Below, in pieces: positions 12,084 through 23,517 of a stretch of 64,000 nucleotides of DNA. Source of the DNA: CAMREV01 sp051650525 (GTDB taxonomy: Bacteria; Bacillota_I; Bacilli_A; Mycoplasmatales; Mycoplasmoidaceae); NCBI GenBank assembly GCA_051650525.1, contig JBOFJE010000001.1:62001-126000 (forward strand), given 5' to 3'. Position numbers and translations under genes: made by a program. Every line of letters starts with the position of its first letter. Positions within the stretch are counted from its first letter, which is position 1. The notes under the pieces were generated by a model. The model was not told the DNA's origin, did no database searches, and saw only the letters and a list, made by a program, of their open reading frames with translations.

Positions 12084-12338
12084 TATTTTATCTAGAGTTA
12101 TTTATTTTAAATTTTATTTTAATTATTTTTGCGCTCACAAACTATTCGATGCATAGTTTGTAAACAAAAAGATTGTTAATACTATTCAGTTTTCAAAGAA
12201 CTATCTGAGAGAAAATTCCCTCAAAACTAAATAGAATCCGACCATTTTTATCAATAATATTAATAGGTCATTGATAAAAATGGATTTTTATATTATGTAC
12301 ACTAATCTTTTAGTGTTAATTTAGTAAATTAACTCCAT
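12084..12338 (-). other. 16S-23S spacer without tRNA genes
   Basis: About 255 bp with no tRNA. It contains the 5' arm of the 23S stem (12176-12193), a GTTCTTTGAAAAC leader-type motif (12190-12202), the 3' arm of the 16S stem (12223-12240), a hairpin ACAAACTAT/ATAGTTTGT (12137-12162) and an ATTTTTATCAAT/ATTGATAAAAAT hairpin (12243-12283). Confidence 0.8.
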
Positions 12339-13890
<1,552 letters not shown>

Positions 13891-13895
13891 ATTGA

Positions 13896-13913
13896 CGGAT
13901 TCTATTTAGTTTT
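13896..13913 (-). repeat. 5' arm of the 16S rRNA processing stem
   Basis: These 18 bases are the exact reverse complement of 12223-12240 on the far side of 16S. They are preceded in the transcript by GTTCTTTGAAAAC, which occurs again before 23S. Confidence 0.8.
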
Positions 13914-14004
13914 CAAAGAACATTCTAATTTAAAATTCAGAATTTTAAATCACAAGGCAACAAATTATTTAAAATAAGTCACAAGAGAAGCATAACATTA
14001 AAAG

Positions 14005-14010
14005 ATTATA
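14005..14010 (-). promoter_or_regulatory. Possible rRNA operon -10 element
   Basis: A perfect TATAAT on the minus strand lies about 115 nt before mature 16S, in the only gap (13891-14046) between the rRNA operon and mtaB. No convincing -35 is visible. Confidence 0.4.
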
Positions 14011-14046
14011 AGAAAAACAGAAAAATATAATTTCTTGTATATATAA

Positions 14047-15339
14047 CTATATTACTATTAAATTTTCTCCTAAAATTTTTATTACTTTTACTTTAATTAT
14101 TTGCCCCTTTAAAGGAACATCACTATATTTAATCACCGGAAGATACTCATTAGAATATCCAAAATAACTTTTATTTTTATCATCATATCCTTCAAAAATA
14201 ACTTCTATTTCTTTATCTAAATATGATTCTAAAATCTTATTTCTAATTTCTAGATCTAGTCGCTGAATTTCTAAAAACCTATTTTTTTTGGTTTTACCAT
14301 TTATTTCTTTTAATCTTGCTGCTGGAGTATTTATTCTTTTTGAATATGGAAATAAATGTATTTTAAAAAATTTTATTTCCTTCAAGAAATTCTTTGATAT
14401 GTTATGATCATCATCAGTTTCTGTTGGAAATCCCACTATATAATCTGTTGTAATTATTGTATTTGGTGATTTAGATAAAATATTATTAATTATTTTCTTG
14501 AAATCATTTGTTGAATATTTTCTATTCATTCGTTTTAAAATCTTATCGCTTCCAGATTGTAAGCATATATGTCAATGCTGACAAAACCTTGAATGATTAG
14601 ATGTAATTAAATTAATAATCTTGTTATTTATTTGGAATGGTTCAATGGATGAAATTCTAATTCTAAAATCACCTTCGATATTATTTATTGCAAATAATAA
14701 GTCATAAAAATCATTTTTATTCTTGTCATAATAACCGGCAGTGTTGATCCCAGTCAATACAATTTCTTTAATTCCAAGCAAGACTAATTTATTAATCTCT
14801 AAAATTATATTTTTGAGCAAATCAGATCTTTGTCTCCCCCTAGAATAAGGTATCACACAATAAGAACACATATAATTACAACCATCTTGAATTTTAATGA
14901 AAGCCCTAGTATTATTTTTAAAAGAATGGTCTTTATTGCTTTCAAATTCATTTTCAAACAATAAATTATCTATTTTTCTAATTTTTAAATTGCTTAATTT
15001 GTACTCATTTATCAATTTGATAATTTCGTTTTTGTATTTATTTCCAATTCAAATATCTACATTTAAATCAGTGGCATCATTTGGATTCATTTGGGCATAA
15101 CATCCCATCACAATTACTATTGCATTTGGATTAATTCTTTTTGGCCTTCTAATATAATTTTTAGATTTTGCGTCAGCAATACCAGTAACTGAGCATGTAT
15201 TAATAATATATATATTTGCGTAATTTGAAAAATCTACTTGGGTGTAACCAGCATCAATCAAGTCATTCACAATCTTATTTGATTCAAATAAATTTACTTT
15301 ACAACCTAATGTATGTATGGCAAATAATTTAATCTCCAT
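14047..15339 (-). CDS. mtaB: tRNA (t6A37) methylthiotransferase MtaB (radical SAM)
   Basis: MtaB adds a methylthio group to t6A at position 37 of tRNAs reading ANN codons. The 430-residue protein opens with FAIHTLGCKVNLFES, carrying the first cluster cysteine, then NTCSVTG and VMGCYAQ for the auxiliary 4Fe-4S cluster, then the radical-SAM motif CNYMCSYCVIPYSRGRQRS. A C-terminal TRAM-like region follows. The LGCKVN/NTCSVT variant and the PYSRGRQRS sequence favour the MtaB/YqeV branch over MiaB. I start at ATG 15339 behind GGTGAT, so the gene overlaps the upstream membrane-protein gene by 11 nt. Two UGA Trp codons interrupt it under the standard code. Confidence 0.92.
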
Positions 15340-15946
15340 AAAAATCACCAGCCGAAACTTCTGGTCCTTGTCTATTATCAAAATTCTTATTTTTATCTGA
15401 AACATCTTTATCAATTATCAAATTTTTTTCCTGGCTTGAAATTAAATTGTCATTACTGTGCTTGATCATTTTTACAATACTAATTTTAATTTTATATAGA
15501 AAATATTTATGCATTCCTTCAGAGATTAATAAAAATAACCCAAGAATTATGAGAATAATTATATAAATATACTCCTGTTTGTTTGAAAAATAAATTTTTT
15601 TAAATAATATTAAAAAAGACATAATATTAATTAAAAAAACTGATACAAAAAAGATAAATGTAGCAATATAATCAATAAATATTATTTTAGTTTTTAATTT
15701 ATTCTTGATTTTTTCATATTCTTTTGTTCTTCAAATTGCATAAAATATTTGAAATATTAATCCAACAACAGAAGCTAAAATTATTGGAATTAATATCAAT
15801 ATCCCATTAATATTTTTTAAGATATCATTCCCATTATTTTTGTTTAGTAAATAAATCAAAAGAAAAACTGCGAATCCTAAAAAAATTGTTGTTGTTGAAG
15901 TAGAAAAAAATGATCTTTGCAGCATATAGTAAATTTTATTTTTCAT
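15329..15946 (-). CDS. Membrane protein of unknown function, four predicted TM segments
   Basis: I do not recognise this 205-residue protein. It starts at ATG 15946 behind AAGGAGAGAG. Four hydrophobic segments are visible (residues about 20-36, 45-68, 86-108 and 118-139), with basic loops, then a hydrophilic tail rich in Asn, Asp and Lys ending in GDFYGD. The frame is continuous through UGA Trp at 15731-15733. It sits between rsmE and mtaB with 10-11 nt junctions, so it is co-translated with RNA-modification genes, but its own sequence gives no functional clue. Confidence 0.75.
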
Positions 15947-15956
15947 TACTCTCTCC

Positions 15957-16664
15957 TTATAATTCTAATATTTTATATATCAAAATTGCAGCTAGTGAAG
16001 AGGCTGCAGTTTCTGTCTTTAAAATTAAATTGTTTAATTTTACATTTATTGCATTATCTCTAAATCATACTTCTTCTTTTTCACTAAATCCACCTTCTGG
16101 GCCAATAAAAATATTATATTTTTGATTCTTATCAAAATTTAAATTATTAAAATTATTGGAACTATAAGAATTATTTAGTGAAGCTACTATATGAATTCCA
16201 TTTAATTCAGTTTTAAATAAATCTTTAAAAAAGATTGGTTTCTCCAAAATTATCTTTTCGAATCGTTCACATTGTTTGCATGAATTACTAATTATATTAT
16301 TAATTCTACTTAAATTTAAATTGTATATCCCTTGGCTTCTTTCAAAATATACAGGTACAACCTTTAAAACATTTTGTTCATTTAATAGTCTGATTAATAA
16401 TTCAAAATTTTGCTTTTTTATTATACCTGCATATACTATTATATTATATGGTTTTTTATAAAGTAGTGAATGTGACGAAACCATTTTAAGCAATAATTTT
16501 TGACCCTTGCTAATTAATACACATTTGTATTCTTTATCTTCATCATAGCAAATAACTATATCTTTTTCTTTATATCTCAAGACTTTTATTAAATGATAAT
16601 AATCAGCTTCCGATAATAACAAAATATCACCATTAATTATTTTTTCTAATCTAAATTTATGCAT
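15957..16664 (-). CDS. rsmE: 16S rRNA (uracil-1498-N3)-methyltransferase RsmE
   Basis: RsmE methylates U1498 of 16S rRNA using SAM. The 235-residue protein shows the N-terminal PUA-like part (HLIKVLRYKEKD) and the SPOUT-type knot: GIIKKQNFELLIRLLNE, PVYFERSQG, IFIGPEGGFSEKE and, near the C-terminus, LKTETAASSLAA (family LRTETA). It starts at ATG 16664, overlapping the nusB stop by 8 nt. UGA Trp lies at 16065-16067. Confidence 0.94.
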
Positions 16665-17025
16665 TATTAATAATTTTATCCACTATATAATTGATAAATT
16701 TATATGAATTTATATCACTGTAATTTTTTGCAGTCTTTATTACTTCATCAACAATTATAGCCTTATCTGTTGAAATTGTTTTTCACTCACTATATGCCAT
16801 AATTATCAAAGCTTGATCAATTGGCAAAATTCTATCCCATGTTCATCCTGAATTTAAATAAGGCTTGACAATATCTTTAATGTTATTAACATTTTCAAAG
16901 GAATATTCTAAAATCTTTATAATTTCAGAGTCAGCATCTTTTTCATTTTCAATTTTTTTAGAATTTGTGATTATAAATTTATAAATATTATTTAATATAA
17001 TTATTCTTTTTTCCCATTGTTTCAT
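16657..17025 (-). CDS. nusB: Transcription antitermination factor NusB
   Basis: NusB binds boxA RNA with S10 and promotes antitermination of rRNA operons. The 122-residue all-helical protein has the C-terminal signature DQALIIMAYSEW, KAIIVDEVIKTAKNYSD and KFINYIVDKI, which matches the family core (ILRLAIYEL, AINEAVELAKKYG, FVNGVLD). I start at ATG 17025, giving the family-like MKQWEKRIIILNN; a TTG at 17037 is an alternative. It overlaps its neighbours on both sides. The two GTTCTTTGAAAAC motifs in the rRNA operon are plausible targets. Confidence 0.88.
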
Positions 17026-17314
17026 TATTGATTCCAATACTTATAATAGTATTTATATTAAAATTTAGCAATACATACATTTTAGTAATTTCATTTATCT
17101 GAAATATCTTGTTGAATTCAAAATCTTTTAAAATTCCATTTAAAATGATTGTAGTAGAATAATTTAGAATATGCTCATGATAGTTGGTGTTTATAAAAAT
17201 ATTGCTAATATTAATATTTGGAAAATTTGCTAATAAATATTTTTTTATTGATATTTCCAAAAATTTATTTGAAACAAAAATAATATCCTTATCATTATTA
17301 TAAATTTTAATCAT
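16988..17314 (-). CDS. Unknown 108-aa protein in the YqhY/Asp23 position
   Basis: The sequence is not clearly recognisable. The 108-residue protein starts at ATG 17314, overlapping the efp stop by 8 nt and preceded by GGAAG. It overlaps nusB by 38 nt. It is rich in Ile and Asn with an alternating pattern (NISNIFINTN, YSTTIILNG) suggesting beta strands. In Firmicutes the gene between efp and nusB is usually an Asp23/YqhY-family protein, and the predicted fold type would fit, but I see no diagnostic motif. Treat the family as a guess from position only. Confidence 0.6.
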   Translation of the reverse strand: MIKIYNNDKDIIFVSNKFLEISIKKYLLANFPNINISNIFINTNYHEHILNYSTTIILNGILKDFEFNKIFQINEITKMYVLLNFNINTIISIGINNETMGKKNNYIK

Positions 17315-17879
17315 TTTTCGATCTTCCAGAATAAGTCCCATCAACTGTGGAAATTAATATTCTTTCTCCAGAATTTATAAATTGAGGAACATTGACAGTA
17401 TATCCTGTTTCTAAAATTGCCTTTTTCTGCGCAGATTGAACAGTATTCCCTTTGACTGCATCTTCTGCATCCCTAATTTGAATTGATATCAAGTCAGGTA
17501 AATTAATCCCTAATATTTCATTTTCGTATTTTATTATTAAAACCTCTTGCCCCTCTACTAAAAAATTTTTTTCTCAATCTATCTTATCTACTGGCAATTC
17601 ATACTGATCAAAAGTCTCATTATCCATAAATATGTAATTTTGTCCCTCACTATAAGAGTAAGTACACTTTTGTCTCATTACCGTGGCTTGTTCTAACCTC
17701 TCGCCAGTTAAAACTTCTATTGTAATGGAAGAATTTCTTAAATTTTTAATTTTGCATTTAACAATTCCTTCCCTCATAGCGGTTTTATTAAAAGAATTCT
17801 CTAACACAAGGTAAATATTATTTTTATATAAAATAGTATGTCCTGATCTTAAGTCTTTTGCATGTATTATTGTTGCCAT
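17307..17879 (-). CDS. efp: Translation elongation factor P
   Basis: EF-P enters the ribosomal E site and helps peptide-bond formation at proline runs. The 190-residue protein has three beta-barrel parts: an N-terminal KOW-like domain (AKDLRSGHTILYKNNIYLVLE), the OB domain with YIFMDNETFDQYELP, and the C-terminal domain with TGYTVNVPQFINSGERI (family VPxFIxxGExIxVDT). I start at ATG 17879, which has GGAG 8 nt upstream; a TTG at 17891 sits inside that ribosome site. The modification loop reads SFNKTAMREG, similar to other mollicute EF-Ps. Confidence 0.95.
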
Positions 17880-17921
17880 TGTTTTCTCCAATATAATATA
17901 TTTTATAGAATAAATTAATTA

Positions 17922-18674
17922 TTATTCAATCTTTAGTTTTAATTTATTATCATATAATCTTATGTCAATATTCAATTTCTTTAAAATTTCCTTAATATCA
18001 TTAATAAAAAATAATTCAACACTGTGACCAATATCTAATAATATTTTTTTCTTCTCATGTGCAAGCACTCAAATATGTCATTTAATTTCTCCAGTTATAA
18101 AAACATCAATGTCATTACTTTTATTTAAAATTTTTTCCAATTCTGAACTTCCTGCCCCAGAACAAAAATAAAATTTATTAATACTAAAATTTTCTTCTGA
18201 AGCAGATAAAATATAGTCACTATCTCATTTATCTCTAATTAATTGTTTTAATTTGTTAAAATCTGAATTAAAATTACCTATCCATCCATATGATTTTTTT
18301 GAATATCTTATAGGATTACCACTTGATATTAATTTAACCATTTTTGAACTCATTGAAAAATTTGAAATATCATAATTACTATGTAGGGCAATACAAGTAA
18401 TTCTATTTTTTTTTAAGAGTGATATTTTTTCCCTGATAAAGCGTTTTAAAAAATTAAAATGACCAATATAAATAGGGTGGTGAGAAATAATAAAATTACA
18501 TTCTAACTCTATTGCCTTATTTATAACATCCATAGTTAGATCCAAACACACTAAAACCTTTGATAATTCATCATCATAAAAAGCTTTTGTATTTGATTTA
18601 CAATTATCTCATTTCTCTGCATCTTTATATGGAAATTGGCTAGATAAAAACTCAACTAATTTTCTAATTTTCAT
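17922..18674 (-). CDS. Nif3-like dinuclear metal centre protein (DUF34/YqfO family)
   Basis: A conserved cytoplasmic protein of uncertain enzymatic role; some members act as GTP cyclohydrolase-type or metal-handling proteins. The 250-residue frame has WDNC near the N-terminus (family EDWDNVG), VCLDLTMDVINKA, the metal-binding ISHHPIY and a second half with FCSGAGSSEL (family GGSG) and DVFITGEIKWH plus DIGHSVEL (family DVGHYESE), together supplying the two-metal site. It starts at ATG 18674 behind AAAGGAAT and overlaps trmK by 11 nt. The trmK-nif3 pair is conserved in Firmicutes. It lacks the large PII-like insert of the Bacillus YqfO, so it is the short form. Confidence 0.9.
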
Positions 18675-19320
18675 ATTTTAATTCCTTTAAAATTCATAAT
18701 ATTTCTTTTTTTTTATTTATATTAAAGTGACTAATTTTTTTTGCTTCTAAAATTCTGCAATGAGTAATTCATTTTTCGATAAACAAATTATTTCTTGATT
18801 CAAAATTATATTTGCCAAAAAATAAATCTCTTTTGGTCTCTGGTTTATATCCAAAATTCTTATCAATTGCTAAAATTTCATAATAAATATTATTTTCTTT
18901 AATAATTTTTTCAAAATTAATTTTTCAGTTACTATTTTTTATTCATAACCTTATTTTTTCAGCATTATTATTAGGTTGTAATATAAATTTTTTTACTGAA
19001 TCATTTTTATTTGTATTTAATATCTCAATTATGTTTCTGCCTCCCATCCCCATAATTGTGCATATATCAATTTGAATATTATCAGGTAACCCAATTAAAC
19101 CATCTTTAATTAATAAATTCTCGATCTTCCCTTTGTAATTTAATGTTGAATTAACAGAATTTTGTCATGGCTTTCAATTTTTCTCAACGTTAATTACCTT
19201 TTTTGCATGCATGTCATCAATTAATAATTTTGATAGTAACCCATGATCTGAACCAATATCTACCACTAAATTAACATCAGAAATTAGCTTTGCAACTTCA
19301 TTAATGCGTATCAGTGACAT
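18664..19320 (-). CDS. trmK: tRNA (adenine22-N1)-methyltransferase TrmK
   Basis: TrmK makes m1A22 in tRNA using SAM. The 218-residue protein opens MSLIRINEVA and then VVDIGSDHGLLSKLL, the SAM-binding motif of the family (ADIGSDHAYLP), followed by TIMGMGGRNIIEIL (family GMGG) and a LQPN motif (family QPN). A C-terminal coiled-coil part follows, as in B. subtilis YqfN. It starts at ATG 19320 and overlaps the rpoD stop by 20 nt. Several UGA Trp codons are present. Confidence 0.9.
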
Positions 19321-20563
19321 AACTTTTTAATTTAGCACTTTTTGAAGGGTGCTTAATTTTTCTAATTGCCTTAGATTCAATTTGTCTAATTCTTTCTCTT
19401 GTCAATCCGAATTTCTTGCCGACATATTCTAAAGTTGCTGGAGCATCATATGGAAAAAGTCCATATCTCATTTTTAAAATTTCTGATTCCCTCTCAGATA
19501 AAGAATTATCAAAAAGTTCGGAAATTTGTTCTACTAATAAGGCCCTAGAAGTATATTCATCTGGCGTCAGTGAGTCTGTGTCTTGAACAAAATCAACAAA
19601 TTGTGATTCTTCATCAGAACCAATTGGTTTGTCTAGAGAAACCGGTTCTATATTAATCTGTTTTATTTGACTTATTTTTTTTGGAGTAAATCCTGAAGAA
19701 TCACCACCCATCTCGTTTGCAAGTTCATCAATTGTGGGTTCCCTGCCTAAATCATGAGTAAGCTTACGTTCTGCTTTATTTAATTGATTGATAGTTTCAA
19801 CCATATGAACAGGAATTCTTATAGTTCTTCCTTGGTCAGCAATTGCTCTTGTTATACCTTGTCTAATTCATCAAGTTGCATATGTTGAAAATTTGTGTCC
19901 AAGTCTTCAATTAAATTTTTGAATAGCCTTCATTAGCCCCATTGCACCTTCTTGTGTCAAATCCTCCATGTCTAATCCTCTATTTAAATATTTTTTAGAA
20001 ATGGAAGTTATTAATCTTAAATTGGATGTCATTAATTGATTTGTAGCATATTGTATCTCATCAGGATTATTACTTTCTAAAAGTTTTGCAAGTTCAACTT
20101 CTTCTTCAGAATTTAACATTTTTGAAGAACCCAAAACACTTAAATAAGCTTTTACAGCATCATTAACCTTATCAGAAGTTGATGTTGATTGAGAGCCAGA
20201 TAGATCTAAAACATCATAATCAATTTCCTCTTGAGCTTTTTCAATTAGCATAATTATTTTCTCATCTGAAATTTTATTAATTGAAGATATATCTTTGATA
20301 ATTATTTTACTTTCTTTTATTTTTTTAAATATCTCTCTATATTCATGAATTTCTAATTCATATGGTAAAAATTCCTTAACAATTTCACTTAAATTTGTTT
20401 TCTTTTTTTTATTATTCCTTTTAGAAATAGCAATAATAAAATTATTGCATGCCTCGTCTAATGAAAAATCTTCCTGATTTAAATTATTTTTCTTAAAACC
20501 TTCTAAAAGTTTAGAAGTTTTTAAATCCAATGTGTTTATTTTCTCTTTTTTATTATTTTTCAT
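19301..20563 (-). CDS. rpoD: RNA polymerase primary sigma factor
   Basis: This is the housekeeping sigma factor that directs RNA polymerase to -35/-10 promoters. The 420-residue protein has region 1.2 (DKVNDAVKAYLSVLG), region 2 (NLRLITSISKKYLNRG, DLTQEGAMGLMKAI, FSTYATWWIRQ), region 3 (IRIPVHMVETINQL) and region 4 with the helix-turn-helix (TRERIRQIESKAIRKIKH). Both tryptophans of TWWIRQ are UGA codons. The N-terminal 130 residues are acidic and Asn/Lys-rich. It starts at ATG 20563 behind AAGGGAT, overlapping the EIIB-like gene by 11 nt. Confidence 0.96.
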
Positions 20564-20936
20564 AATTATTATCCCTTTTGCTTTTAATATCTAGTATTTG
20601 TTTCATTAACTCTTTAGCTCAATAACCAAAAGACATAACTATATTGTTATCTGATATAATAATCCCTTTTGCACCAATTTCTTTAATCTCATCTTGCTTG
20701 ATTATTTGTTTATTAATAAAATTAATCTTCAAGGTTGTAATAGTTGACCTAACATCTTTTATATTATCTATACCTCCCAAAAAATTAATTAATTGATTAA
20801 CATCTATGGATACTTCATTTGACACCTGTATATCTTGGTTAATTTCTCTTGATATTTTTAAGGCTTTTCTTTTAATGTATCCAAAAGTAAAAAAATTCAG
20901 TATCTGAATTTTTCAGTCAATCTTATTTTTGTTCAT
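20553..20936 (-). CDS. Stand-alone PTS EIIB-like domain protein without the active-site cysteine
   Basis: The 127-residue protein has an N-terminal stretch (residues 1-40, one moderately hydrophobic segment NFFTFGYIK) and then a clear EIIB fold: INFLGGIDNIKDV, IKEIGAKGIIISDNN and IVMSFGYWAKELMKQI follow the glucose-family EIIB pattern. In active EIIB the sequence after the first helix is CxTRLR. Here it is TITTLKI, so the phosphorylated Cys is Thr and both Arg are lost. It therefore cannot carry phosphate in the known way and may be a sensor or adaptor. It starts at ATG 20936 behind AAGGAGTGGG, overlapping nadK by 14 nt and rpoD by 11 nt. Confidence 0.8.
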
Positions 20937-21705
20937 TCCCACTCCTTGTTATATAAGAATTTTTTAATTTCAAAATTCTTTTTTCAGTTGGGTTAAATAA
21001 TTCAAAATTGCAATCATCTAAATATATTTTTATCATATTAACATTTTTTAACTCAATTTTCTCCCCATCAATTAATCCATAACAATCATTCATCTGTTCA
21101 TCTATGATTAACTCAATAACATCAGCACTACTGAATATTAAAGGTGACTTAATTGTATTAAAATTAATATAATTTGCTGGACAAATTTCAACCATTTGAT
21201 AATGATTGGATGGATTTAAAAATATAGCACCACCTGCGCTTTTATTATAAGCAGATGAACCAAAGGTAGAAGAAAATAATAATCCTGTCCCTTTAAAATG
21301 CTCAAATTTTTCACCATTTACTTTAACTAATAAAGATAATCTAAGAAAAGATGAAATAAATAAATCATTTAAAGCTATGTATTCATTATTTAAAAATTTA
21401 ACTTTCAACCCACTTGTTTGAATAAAGTTTTTTCGATTTAATATTTCTGAAAAAATAAAATTCAAATTATTTTCATCAAAATAAGAAAAAAAACCGAAAT
21501 TGCCTGCATTAATCATAATCACCTTGCATTTTTTTTTGTAAAAATAACATTTAGATTTTAAAAAGGTCCCATCTCCGCCAAAAATAAATAAATATTCATA
21601 ATTATCCTTATCTTTAATCCAATCTTTTGGAATAATAGATTCAAAAAGATATTTATAATTATCAGATCTCTTAGACTTTGAAAAAATGCAATAATATTTA
21701 TACAT
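20923..21705 (-). CDS. nadK: NAD kinase
   Basis: This enzyme phosphorylates NAD to NADP, the source of NADP for GapN, TrxB, DHFR and FolD. The 260-residue protein has the catalytic GGDGTFLKS motif (residues about 43-51), NAGNFGFFS (family NxGxLGFLT), LNDLFIS (family NE motif replaced by ND) and the conserved TGLLFSSTFGSSAYNKSAGG (family GDGxIxxTPTGSTAY), then a C-terminal DGEK motif. It starts at ATG 21705 behind GAAGG. The family STPTGS is here SSTFGS, a local divergence. Confidence 0.92.
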   Translation of the reverse strand: MYKYYCIFSKSKRSDNYKYLFESIIPKDWIKDKDNYEYLFIFGGDGTFLKSKCYFYKKKCKVIMINAGNFGFFSYFDENNLNFIFSEILNRKNFIQTSGLKVKFLNNEYIALNDLFISSFLRLSLLVKVNGEKFEHFKGTGLLFSSTFGSSAYNKSAGGAIFLNPSNHYQMVEICPANYINFNTIKSPLIFSSADVIELIIDEQMNDCYGLIDGEKIELKNVNMIKIYLDDCNFELFNPTEKRILKLKNSYITRSGNEQK

Positions 21706-21742
21706 AATTAAACCTTCGTGAAATAATATTTATATCAATTCC

Positions 21743-23419
21743 TTAATCTTTATTGAAATTATGAGCAGAAATCAATTTTCTGTTAGTTAATATAACTTCT
21801 CTTTCAATTTCTTCTAACTCATCCATATCAAATTTTACAATTTTCTCAAAATAATTATGATTATCAATATTTTTTTCTAAACATATGTCTTTTTTAGCAG
21901 ACTCAAAATAGTTTGGATTATTATTAGAATTTTCTTTATTTATATAATCTTGATTCTTTATCTTTTTAAAAATTTCTTCGTTTATCTCTATAGATACTGG
22001 TAATTCTCCAATGTCTTCAACATAATCACCTGTATATTTAGAAGGTTTATTTATAGGCAAAACAGAAATAAAATCAGTGGAATTACTATCATATATCTTT
22101 GGTTTATTATTAAAATTACTCTCTATATTTAAACTGATATTTTCAGAAGTATCAATAATTTTTTTATCTAAAATTAGATCCGAGTCAGTTGTTTCCAAAT
22201 TTTTATTATCAATAAATTGTTTTTTTGGATACTCATTTTTTTCACTTATTCTATTATCAGAAAATAAAATAATATCTATCTCATCTAAAAATTTTCTAAA
22301 TATATTACTCTTATCAATTAATAGTTCTCTAGAATTTTCAATACTGTTTAATTTTTGCTGAAAAATAATATTGTTATCCTCTTCAAGTTTGTTATTGCAA
22401 AAATCTTTTGCTCTATGTACCCTTCCAAACCCCCTAATATCTTCATCATTTTTCACTATTAAATCCGTATTATTTATAAGTCGATAATTAAAATCAGGAT
22501 TATTAATTTCAGTTTGATGAAAATTAGAAAACAATTTTTTTCTGGGTTTTAAATCCATTTTAGATTGCACATCATTATTATTTTTTTCACTAATTATATC
22601 TGAATTATAAAAACCTGGATTACTATCATTATTAGAAAATAAGGTACCTTTTTTGAAAGGATTATCATTGTTTATATTATTAGAATTAATTTCTCCAAAT
22701 ATTCTCTTTCTATCATTAATATATCTAAAATTTGCTTGATAATCAAGATTATTTAAAGTTGAATTAATAGATTTAAAATCAATTTTATCATTAGCATCAA
22801 CAAATCTATTTTTGAACATAATTGAAGATGAATTATTTTTCAATTCTTCTATTTTTTCACTAAAATTAATCTTCTTGGAAGTGTTTTTATTTTGGGATTC
22901 ATTAAATGAATTCTTATTAATGTCAACCTTTGCATTAAAAAAAATCGATTTTGAAGTATTTTCAATGCATTCAATACAACAATCACTATCTCCTTGATTC
23001 TTATTTAAATTAAAATAATTGCCTATAATATTTGGATGAGCAAGTCATTCATTCAAAATATCTTCGGAAAAACCAACTAAATAATTGACTATATTATTAT
23101 TATTGACAAATAAAATAATGGGGAAACTCAATGTGTCTCCAGGATAACTCTTAACAATTTGTCTTAACTCGTTAGATGAAAGCAATAAAGGATTTATTTT
23201 TTTATTTTGAAAAAATACTCCCTTAGTTCTTACAAAAGAATTTAAACTGATAAATTTTCCAGTGTCTAAAGAAGGGATTCTTTCCATTAATTCTAATATC
23301 TGCTCAGGTAAACTTTCTCATTCTGTATTTATTTCATTAAATTTTATGCCTCTGTAATTAAAATATCTTAAAACTTTTTTGCATGATTCGCAGTTTGATT
23401 TTGTGATTATATAAAACAT
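21743..23419 (-). CDS. Spx/ArsC-family thioredoxin-fold protein fused to a long Asn-rich tail (558 aa)
   Basis: The frame is continuous from ATG 23419 (strong GGAGGG site) to TAA at 21743-21745, with only UGA (Trp) codons inside. Residues 1-130 form an Spx-type domain: CESC at residues 10-13 is the redox CxxC, followed by VLRYFNYRGIKFNEIN, FVRTKGVFF (family TRG), LSFPIILF (family RPII) and GFSEDILNEW. Right after it comes a second cysteine group, CCIEC (147-151). The remaining roughly 400 residues are hydrophilic, rich in Asn, Asp, Lys, Ser and Ile, and appear disordered, ending in a helical DELEEIEREVILTNRKL. Ordinary Spx proteins are about 130-145 residues. The first part probably binds RNA polymerase; the tail is of unknown function. 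Confidence 0.82.
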
Positions 23420-23469
23420 AAAGTCCCTCCATATTTTTAAAATAAAATAAAATAAAATATATTATTTAT

Positions 23470-23475
23470 TATAAT
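23470..23475. promoter_or_regulatory. -10 element in the spx-like/trpS divergent region
   Basis: The sequence ATTATAAT is self-complementary here, so a TATAAT is available in both directions between the divergent genes. It lies 42 bp before trpS. No clear -35 hexamer is seen on either strand. Confidence 0.35.
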
Positions 23476-23517
23476 CTAAAATAAAGTGTAAAAATTAAAA
23501 TAAAATTAGGTTTACTG

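Noticed and set aside
12084..12338. tRNA genes in the 16S-23S spacer
   Set aside because: No cloverleaf or CCA-bearing sequence is present; tRNA-Ile and tRNA-Ala are located elsewhere at 5682-5839.
22077..22361. Plus-strand frame of 94 codons with hydrophobic residues
   Set aside because: It is antisense to the Asn/Lys-rich tail of the Spx-like gene; antisense of AAT/AAA-rich DNA automatically reads as Ile/Phe/Leu.
23420..23517. T-box riboswitch before trpS, and likewise before ileS
   Set aside because: The leaders are short (under 100 nt) and lack the T-box core GGTGG and specifier-loop structure.
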